46,168 bases of DNA. Origin: Methanoregulaceae archaeon (GTDB lineage Archaea; Halobacteriota; Methanomicrobia; Methanomicrobiales; Methanospirillaceae). The notes below the pieces were generated by a model. That model worked only from the letters and a program-made list of their open reading frames with translations, was not told the DNA's origin and made no database searches. This document shows positions 40,286-46,168 of the stretch, one piece after another (within the stretch, counting starts at the first letter, position 1; each line of letters starts with the position of its first letter). The stretch spans positions 1 to 46,168 of the forward strand of contig JACTUB010000021.1 in the NCBI GenBank assembly GCA_015660885.1. Reading direction: 5' to 3'. Position numbers and translations under genes: made by a program.

Positions 40286-41443
40286 CTACAAGTGATTTTT
40301 GTTCTCATTGAGGAGCATCATACTCTGGAATACTGCAAAGAGGAAAATTTGTGTTCCGCTGACGATCAACACAAGAGATATAATTGCTGTGGAGATTTCT
40401 GAGAGAAAACCAAAACTCATCGAGACCCAGCGTATAAGGATGTTAAGTCCGAGAAGTGCACCGCCAAGCAGTAAAAAAAATCCAAGTATAAGGAATTTTT
40501 CCAGATTTGAGTACTTCATCAGCATCTCTATGATCCCCTCCTTATTCTCATATCCATGAATGACCGAATAGGTTTTCATCAAAAATCCTGTCAGAATAAC
40601 CTGGATACCGCCCATGACCAGTATCGCACCAAGAATAAATGTGTGGAGATGAGAGGATTCAACATTTCCCTCAACATAAAAAAACGTCATCAGCAGCAAT
40701 CCAATAAGAGAGAATAAAAGCCCCGGTATTGCCACAAAGGGGAGAGGTTTCATGAGGAGGACAAAACGGATGTGTCGCCAGCCGTCAGCAAAACTATGCA
40801 ATTTTGATGGGGTCCGTCGCGGATAATAATCGATGGGAACCTCGACAATTTTCAACTGTTCTTTTGATGCCATAACAAGCATCTCTGATGCAAATTCCAT
40901 ACCTCCGGTCTTTAACTGAAGCCGGTCAAGGGCTTTTTTCGTAATCGCACGAAACCCGCTGTGCGCATCGGAAAAGTGCATCTTGAAAATAAAATTAATC
41001 ATCCACGTAAGGAGCGGATTCCCGATATAACGGTGGAGTGCGGTCATTGACCCGGGACGTATGGTTCCCTCAAAACGCGAGCCGATAACAAAGTCAGCAC
41101 CATTTTTTAAGGGCTCAATAAGTTTTGGGATCTCAAAAAAATCATACGTATTGTCGGCGTCACCCAGAACAATATATTTCCCCTGTGCATGCCTGAATCC
41201 TGCGAGGTATGCATTTCCATATCCCTTACTTTCTTCATTTATGACAAATGCTCCAAGGGACCGGGCAATTTCTGCAGTCCGATCCGTTGAGGAATCCACT
41301 ACAATTATTTCACCGTTGATGGCATTTTCCCGGAATACTTTCTGAATTTTTGTTAGACACTCGGCGATGGTATGTTCCTCGTCAAGGGCTGGAAGTATGA
41401 CTGATACATCAACCTTAGATTTCCTATCTGATTCCGCATCCAT
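40286..41443 (-). CDS. Family 2 glycosyltransferase with C-terminal membrane domain
   Basis: A 385-residue GT2 enzyme. The GT-A domain opens VSVILPALDEEHTIAECL, with donor-metal motif LGDADNTYD near residue 95 and FVIGSRFEG. After residue 230 it has about four membrane helices. The form resembles DPM1/AglD-like polyprenyl-phosphate sugar transferases with a membrane extension. It probably makes a dolichyl-phosphate sugar or extends the lipid-linked glycan. It is the first gene of a two-gene minus-strand operon. The upstream gap 41444-41788 (345 bp) contains no gene that I can support, only the promoter of the next gene. Confidence 0.88.
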   Translation of the reverse strand: MDAESDRKSKVDVSVILPALDEEHTIAECLTKIQKVFRENAINGEIIVVDSSTDRTAEIARSLGAFVINEESKGYGNAYLAGFRHAQGKYIVLGDADNTYDFFEIPKLIEPLKNGADFVIGSRFEGTIRPGSMTALHRYIGNPLLTWMINFIFKMHFSDAHSGFRAITKKALDRLQLKTGGMEFASEMLVMASKEQLKIVEVPIDYYPRRTPSKLHSFADGWRHIRFVLLMKPLPFVAIPGLLFSLIGLLLMTFFYVEGNVESSHLHTFILGAILVMGGIQVILTGFLMKTYSVIHGYENKEGIIEMLMKYSNLEKFLILGFFLLLGGALLGLNILIRWVSMSFGFLSEISTAIISLVLIVSGTQIFLFAVFQSMMLLNENKNHL

Positions 41444-41721
41444 TGTCTGTCCCTAAACAGTTTCGTGCGATGGTAAAAAATACCCGATGTTTTGATTCGG
41501 GAAAAAGGTTGGAAAACCGGTCGGAATAAAATGTTGTCTTTTTTCAATACATGTCATGATTCATATTCTGGTGATCCTGTTAACTTTGATTTTTTTGATT
41601 CTCCGTTTATAGTCTGGCTATTATCGAAAAAGGAGCGAACACGAATATGAAGAAAAAAACCGGGTTACCGTGGATATAGCATGTTTGAAAAATAGAATCA
41701 TTTTTCCAGTTACTGATGGAA

Positions 41722-41731
41722 CATTTAAATG
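41722..41731 (+). promoter_or_regulatory. TATA-like box before the GT-C-like gene
   Basis: CATTTAAATG lies about 58-67 nt before the ATG at 41789. Transcription would begin near 41752 and leave a leader of about 35 nt. This favours the early ATG as the start, though no ribosome binding site is clear. Confidence 0.35.
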
Positions 41732-41788
41732 TGTTCTTTGGTCATTAGTGTTCTTTTACTTCAACTATTCAGCTGATCTTAATGTACT

Positions 41789-43699
41789 ATGGATTCCGGG
41801 AAAACTGCAGTTGATTCATTCATTCTCGCCGTGAGGGAAACGTCCGTATTTGAATCAAAATCACTATTTTCCTACGAAGTGATTTTGTTAAGACGTATGC
41901 AAAATAACTATTACAAATTGATGTTAAATGAGATTACAGATTGGAATATGGCCAAAATCAAAAAAAGAAATGTTCATGAATCAGAAAATGTCGTAAACCA
42001 ATGGAAATTATCGATAAAAAAAGAGCACCTTATACTTCTTGCCATTTTTTTATTAGCAATTTTTATCAGGATTCATGCAGATCCCAATATGCCGTTTCAT
42101 TACGATCCCGGAAAGAACATCGTATACGCACGTGCGGCTATCCAGTCATTCCCCCTTATCCCGCAATATAATCCGTATTTTAATCTCGGAGAATACTATG
42201 AGTATCAGGTACTTTTCCCCTACACTGTTGCATTTATATACAAAATTTCCTCAGCGTCTCTCGTTGGAATTACCTCATGGCTGGCGGTTATCAGCGGGGC
42301 AGCACTTTGCCTGACCGTATATGTCCTTTCTCTTGAAATATTCAATAACAAAGTAGCGGCACTCGTCAGCGCATTTTTGATTGCAGTAAGTAAAATCCAG
42401 ATATTGGGTTATGTGAATTATTATCCGCAGATCCTCGCGATGACAATTATGCCTCTCGCATGCTTTTTTTTAATTCGTTATATTAAATCGGAAAAATTCA
42501 AGGATCTTTTCTTTGCCGCGGTCTTGTCGGGTCTGATCATTCTTGCAAGTTATATTGCAGCGTTTGTCTATTTCCTGATCGTGCTGGTGTCTTTGGCGTT
42601 CTGGAGTTTCGGGAGTAAAAAATTATTAAAGACCTTTGTTCTTCTGCCGTCGATGACAGGGATCTTGCTTACATTTTTCTGGCTTCCCATCGTTTGGCGT
42701 CATGGTGTTACACAATTTTTCACCACAGCAGTCGATGATATTATTACTATTGCGCCGTCTGCTTTTACGAACCAGCCTTGGACCTTTACCCAGATCATAA
42801 CCTATTCAAGTGGTACGGTAATTACAATAGTCCTCGGGGTTATTGCACTTCTTGTCGTTAAAAAAATTCAGTGGGACTTCCAAAAATTTCTGCTTGCTAT
42901 ATGGCTGGTCTTGACATTTGTTCTTATGGAATCCTATCTCTTTAAACCGATTTTGTGGGTTGACCGGTACTTCCAGTTTTTTGATATAGCACTCTTATTA
43001 TTGGCTGGCATTATTATCGCTCTTTTAATTGATAAACTGAATAAAATCAAAAAAATCGATGGCAAATATCAGGGTTATTTTTTACTGGTGATCCTGGTTG
43101 TACCACTATACGGTGCATTGCATTTTGATACCACATTCGGGAAATGGGGATACCCATCAGATATTGCCATGGTCGACTATATGCGAGGTCTCCCCTCCGG
43201 AACCCTAGTAGTGACCCCTCCCGGCATACAGAGTTTCTGGTTTTCCGCGATCCCCGGGGTCCGTGTTCTCGGCGGCGAGTCATCACAGATGCTCGATGTG
43301 GGGTATCAGGGAAACAGCGACAGCGATACGATAATCAATAGTCCTGATATTAACGTGAAGATGGAATTCATCCGAAAGTATGGGGTGAATTATATTGTTA
43401 TTCCGTATCATGAATCCCGGAACCTGATGTGGAACCCTGCCATTGAAAAGAGTGGAATCGATGTGTTCAACAACCCCGCTTATTTTGAAGTTGTAAAATA
43501 TTCTACGGATGATTATGGATCAACCGTATTATTGAAAGTCCGGGAAAATCTTACACCCAGCTATAATGTCGAAGTGATCAACTGGAATATTACTATTGTG
43601 GGTTATCTGATATCGATTTTCAGCTTTTTCGGGTTTGTATATATGACCAGATCAAAAAAAGGATTTGGCGGGAAATTCCAATATCCGATTGTTTTGTGA
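41789..43699 (+). CDS. GT-C-like polytopic membrane protein, glycosylation locus
   Basis: A 636-residue membrane protein with about 12 helices (residues 80-430 and a last one near 605-625) and a soluble outer domain (about 440-600). After the first helix, FIRIHADPNMPFHYDPGKN resembles the first-loop acidic motif of GT-C glycosyltransferases of the STT3/PMT type. Overall it looks like a small STT3-like protein without the WWDYG motif. It may transfer sugars from a lipid carrier outside the cell. The first 50-80 residues are hydrophilic. The start could instead be the ATG at 41948 (MAKIKKRN). Function is inferred from fold and neighbours. Confidence 0.7.
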   Translation: MDSGKTAVDSFILAVRETSVFESKSLFSYEVILLRRMQNNYYKLMLNEITDWNMAKIKKRNVHESENVVNQWKLSIKKEHLILLAIFLLAIFIRIHADPNMPFHYDPGKNIVYARAAIQSFPLIPQYNPYFNLGEYYEYQVLFPYTVAFIYKISSASLVGITSWLAVISGAALCLTVYVLSLEIFNNKVAALVSAFLIAVSKIQILGYVNYYPQILAMTIMPLACFFLIRYIKSEKFKDLFFAAVLSGLIILASYIAAFVYFLIVLVSLAFWSFGSKKLLKTFVLLPSMTGILLTFFWLPIVWRHGVTQFFTTAVDDIITIAPSAFTNQPWTFTQIITYSSGTVITIVLGVIALLVVKKIQWDFQKFLLAIWLVLTFVLMESYLFKPILWVDRYFQFFDIALLLLAGIIIALLIDKLNKIKKIDGKYQGYFLLVILVVPLYGALHFDTTFGKWGYPSDIAMVDYMRGLPSGTLVVTPPGIQSFWFSAIPGVRVLGGESSQMLDVGYQGNSDSDTIINSPDINVKMEFIRKYGVNYIVIPYHESRNLMWNPAIEKSGIDVFNNPAYFEVVKYSTDDYGSTVLLKVRENLTPSYNVEVINWNITIVGYLISIFSFFGFVYMTRSKKGFGGKFQYPIVL

Positions 43700-43878
43700 T
43701 AAAAAAGGGATATGCGGAGATTGGATTTTGAATGCAGCTTTTTGTTATGGTATTTACATTATCACGCAGATCTATCCACGTATAAACGTTCTGAACCCTT
43801 CATCACCCGGGCATTGTCTTAAATCCGGATTTTTGGTAACAATAACATTTTGCATACGTTCATTTCAAATCAAATACA

Positions 43879-43886
43879 ACTATATC
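43879..43886 (+). promoter_or_regulatory. TATA-like box before the nucleotide-sugar dehydratase/reductase gene
   Basis: ACTATATC, preceded by A-rich sequence, would start transcription near 43905. A clear ribosome binding site GAGGGGG (43950-43956) precedes the ATG at 43961, so this gene has a leader, unlike aglB. The gap 43700-43960 contains no gene. Confidence 0.35.
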
Positions 43887-43960
43887 TGGCACGGCGAAAT
43901 ATTGGAGAGCTGACTTTATCATCAAAACCTCGGATCAGAGTACGCCATTGAGGGGGACAT

Positions 43961-44956
43961 ATGAAAAAAATTCTGATTACCGGTATCAGCGGTTTTGTCG
44001 GCGGGCATTTTGTTCATTACCTACTGTCGCAAAAGGGTGAATTTGAGATCCATGGAGTGAGCAGATCAATCCCTTCCTGGGACTTTGTTCCGTCGAAACA
44101 GGAGTTTCTTCGTAGCCACTATTTCCATAAAGCGGATCTAATGGATATCCCCAAGATTTCATCACTCATCAAAGAAATTCAGCCGGAGTATATTCTTCAC
44201 CTCGCTGCACAGAGCTCTGTTGCCGAGAGTTGGAAGACACCGGTTTCATCATTTTTGAACAATACCAACATCTTTCTCAACATCATCGACACGGTCAGGC
44301 TCAATGACAATGCTGCAAGAGTCCTTTCTGTTGGATCATCTGAACAGTACGGCATCGTATCCGAAAAAGACCTTCCGCTCCGTGAGACTGCCCCTCAGCA
44401 GCCGGCAAATCCCTACGCAGTAGCAAGGGTTGCCCAGGAACAATTGGCCAGGATCTACGCTGAGGGATACGGACTGGATATCTGTTGTACGCGATCATTC
44501 AACCATTGCGGTCCTGGCCAAGACGAGCGCTTTGTTATTAGTTCAATAGTAAAACAGTTTGTGCTGATAGAAAGGGGCCTCCAAAAACCCGTCATTCACT
44601 TGGGGAACGGGGCAATAGTAAGAGATTTTGTCGACGTCCGTGATGTTGTCAGAGCGTATTATCTGTTGCTCAAATGCGGAAGACGGGGAGAAACGTATAA
44701 TATCTGCAGCGGCTATGGGCGATCTATTATGGACATCGTAATTAAACTTTCTCGTGCTCTTGATATTCAGGTCGATATCAGCCAGGAACAGTCACAGATC
44801 CGGCCTATCGACAATCCGCGAATCGTCGGTAACAATGAAAAGATCGCTTCTGAATTGCACTGGAGCCCGGCCATACATTTTGAAGAGACGCTGCAATCGA
44901 TGACCGATTGCTGGAAACAACGATTGAACCATGCAGATCTAATTCCAACGGGATAG
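43961..44956 (+). CDS. NAD(P)-dependent nucleotide-sugar epimerase/dehydratase, GDP-mannose dehydratase/reductase-like
   Basis: A 331-residue extended short-chain dehydrogenase. N-terminal GISGFVGG (8-15) binds NAD(P), HLAAQSSVAESWKTP is typical of GDP-mannose 4,6-dehydratase and GDP-6-deoxy-mannose reductase, and the active-site strand is VGSSEQYG (124-131). The catalytic Y-x-x-x-K reads PYAVARVAQE, so the Lys is Arg156 (Tyr152). The product is probably a GDP-deoxyhexose such as rhamnose for surface glycans. Dehydratase and reductase cannot be told apart by reading; the Arg variant favours a specialised reductase. It is separated by 72 nt from the following GT4 gene. Confidence 0.85.
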   Translation: MKKILITGISGFVGGHFVHYLLSQKGEFEIHGVSRSIPSWDFVPSKQEFLRSHYFHKADLMDIPKISSLIKEIQPEYILHLAAQSSVAESWKTPVSSFLNNTNIFLNIIDTVRLNDNAARVLSVGSSEQYGIVSEKDLPLRETAPQQPANPYAVARVAQEQLARIYAEGYGLDICCTRSFNHCGPGQDERFVISSIVKQFVLIERGLQKPVIHLGNGAIVRDFVDVRDVVRAYYLLLKCGRRGETYNICSGYGRSIMDIVIKLSRALDIQVDISQEQSQIRPIDNPRIVGNNEKIASELHWSPAIHFEETLQSMTDCWKQRLNHADLIPTG

Positions 44957-45028
44957 AACGATGCGATTATTGCAAAAAAATTCCCGGAGAAATGGTGGAA
45001 ACGGGATTGATGAGATTGGTGAAATATC

Positions 45029-46099
45029 GTGAGAATTGCAATATTCCACGATTATTTTGGGGCAATTGGCGGGGGGGAGCGGGTTGTCATTGCGATGGCA
45101 AAGATCCTTGATGCAGATATTATCACAACAGACACCGATGCAATAAAAAAAATTGACCCTAATGTCCACGTTATCAGTCTGGGAAAGACGATAAAATTTC
45201 CTCCACTCAAGCAGATATCAGCGTCATTAAAATTTTATTTCTGTGATTTTTCTGAAAAATATGATTTTTTTATCTTCAGCGGAAACTGGTCACACTACGC
45301 AGCATACCGTCATCATCCGAATTTGTGGTATTGTTATACGCCGGTCAGGGCATTTTATGATCTGTATCCGACATTTCTTTCCCGCCAGAATTTTGCGACC
45401 CGGCAATTGTTTCGATACTGGGTTTCTCTTCACCGTTGGTTTGATCAGCGATCGGTAATGCATATCGATCGCATTATCGCCATTTCCCGGAATGTGCATG
45501 ACCGGATTCTTCAGTATCATCATCGCGATGCTGATGTGATCTATCCCCCAGTTGATACTTCACAATACCAGTGTATCGAGTATGGTGATTTCTGGCTCTC
45601 GGTGAACCGGCTCTACCCTGAGAAACGCATCGAGCTCCAGATTGAAGCGTTCCGAAAGATACCAGAGGAACAGCTTGTCATCGTGGGTGGTTATGCTCAG
45701 GGAGATCATGCCTCAATCTATGCAGGAAAGATTGGTCGGACCCTGCCTCCCAATGTTACACTTCGTGGAGAAGTACCAGAAGATGAACTGTGTGATTTGT
45801 ATGCCAAATGCAAGGCGCATATCTGTACAGCACTAGATGAAGATTATGGGCTTACACCACTAGAAGCTATGGCAAGCGGGAAACCGGTGGTTGCGGTGAA
45901 TGAAGGGGGGTATTGTGAGACGATGACAGAAAAGACCGGATTACTTGTTGAACCAAATATAGATTCGATTACTGAGGCTGTACGTTTTATCTCACAGGAT
46001 CCTGCACGATATAGGGAGGCCTGTCAGGCACGAGCACGATACTTTGATCTGGCAAGGTTCAGGGAACAGGTACTGGCGACAGTACAGGGAAATAAATAA
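45029..46099 (+). CDS. Family 4 glycosyltransferase
   Basis: A 356-residue GT-B enzyme. It starts with GTG at 45029, beginning MRIAIFHDYFGAIGGGERVV, the G-G-x-E-R acceptor-side loop of GT4. The donor domain has WLSVNRLYPEKRIELQIEAF and the E-x7-E motif in DEDYGLTPLEAMASGKPVVA (in parts). It resembles mannosyl- or rhamnosyl-transferases of polysaccharide clusters. Its stop overlaps the next gene start by one base (TAATG). Confidence 0.9.
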   Translation: MRIAIFHDYFGAIGGGERVVIAMAKILDADIITTDTDAIKKIDPNVHVISLGKTIKFPPLKQISASLKFYFCDFSEKYDFFIFSGNWSHYAAYRHHPNLWYCYTPVRAFYDLYPTFLSRQNFATRQLFRYWVSLHRWFDQRSVMHIDRIIAISRNVHDRILQYHHRDADVIYPPVDTSQYQCIEYGDFWLSVNRLYPEKRIELQIEAFRKIPEEQLVIVGGYAQGDHASIYAGKIGRTLPPNVTLRGEVPEDELCDLYAKCKAHICTALDEDYGLTPLEAMASGKPVVAVNEGGYCETMTEKTGLLVEPNIDSITEAVRFISQDPARYREACQARARYFDLARFREQVLATVQGNK

Positions 46100-46168
46100 T
46101 GACACGTGATTACTCTGGTATTCCCACATATACAAAAAACATGTTCGTATGGATCCTAAGAAGCTCAT
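46099..46168 (+). CDS. Start of a gene running off the window, 3' partial
   Basis: An ATG at 46099 overlaps the GT4 stop (TAATG) and opens a frame to the window edge, reading MTRDYSGIPTYTKNMFVWIL for its first 20 codons. Coupling and position suggest another glycan-locus gene, perhaps a membrane transporter or transferase, but 23 codons are too few to assign a family. Confidence 0.5.
   Translation, partial: MTRDYSGIPTYTKNMFVWILRSS

Noticed and set aside
41444..41788. 345-bp gap between glycosyltransferase genes examined for a small gene or RNA
   Set aside because: Only a TATA-like box and short meaningless frames were seen.

Overview
The window looks like a chromosome segment of a methanogenic archaeon, most likely of the order Methanomicrobiales. 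This is inferred from archaeal informational genes (TBP, MCM, RFC small subunits, NMD3, an RPA-associated protein, archease and RtcB), archaeal cofactor genes (MptD, pantoate kinase, phosphopantoate-beta-alanine ligase, NADPH:F420 oxidoreductase), an AglB-type oligosaccharyltransferase, a type IV pilin-like protein, and methanogen-restricted families (DUF3821, DUF2551). No species can be fixed from sequence reading alone.

Layout. (1) 1-3020: the right end of what looks like an integrated virus. It holds two virion or tail-like genes, a convergent acyltransferase-3 gene, and two tandem defective tRNA-Leu(CAG)-like sequences at the presumed host boundary. (2) 3062-5300: an acyl-CoA synthetase with an N-terminal ribbon-helix-helix domain, with a palindrome in its leader and a 71-bp decayed paralogue fragment upstream. 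(3) 5301-10255: TBP, then a minus-strand operon of RPA-associated protein, phosphoesterase and Lhr helicase. (4) 10459-12122: two surface or secreted proteins. (5) 12221-23371: a long plus-strand run of replication, translation and tRNA genes mixed with cofactor genes: rfcS, mcm, mptD, a TatD-like hydrolase, DUF424, nmd3, taw2-like, coaBC, pantoate kinase, phosphopantoate-beta-alanine ligase, a divergent second RFC small-subunit paralogue and a methyltransferase. The three CoA genes together cover pantoate to 4'-phosphopantetheine.

(6) 23374-30461: mixed genes. These are an AIR synthase-related protein, a TPR protein, a pilin-like protein, a frame-disrupted rubredoxin, a DUF99 protein, a family 2 glycosyltransferase, a class II aldolase, F420 oxidoreductase and thioredoxin. 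(7) 30514-32831: secF-secD. (8) 33050-36134: DUF2551, a small CxxC protein, archease, RtcB and a glutamine amidotransferase-like protein, a likely RNA-repair operon with unexplained partners. (9) 36411-46168: a surface-glycosylation locus with AglB, two family 4 and one family 2 glycosyltransferases, a GT-C-like membrane protein, a GDP-deoxyhexose-type dehydratase/reductase, and the start of one more gene at the edge.

Most genes are tightly packed with 4-nt start/stop overlaps. Several promoters place a TATA-like box about 20-30 nt before the start codon, which suggests leaderless transcripts. No CRISPR array, insertion sequence, rRNA gene or intact tRNA gene was seen.
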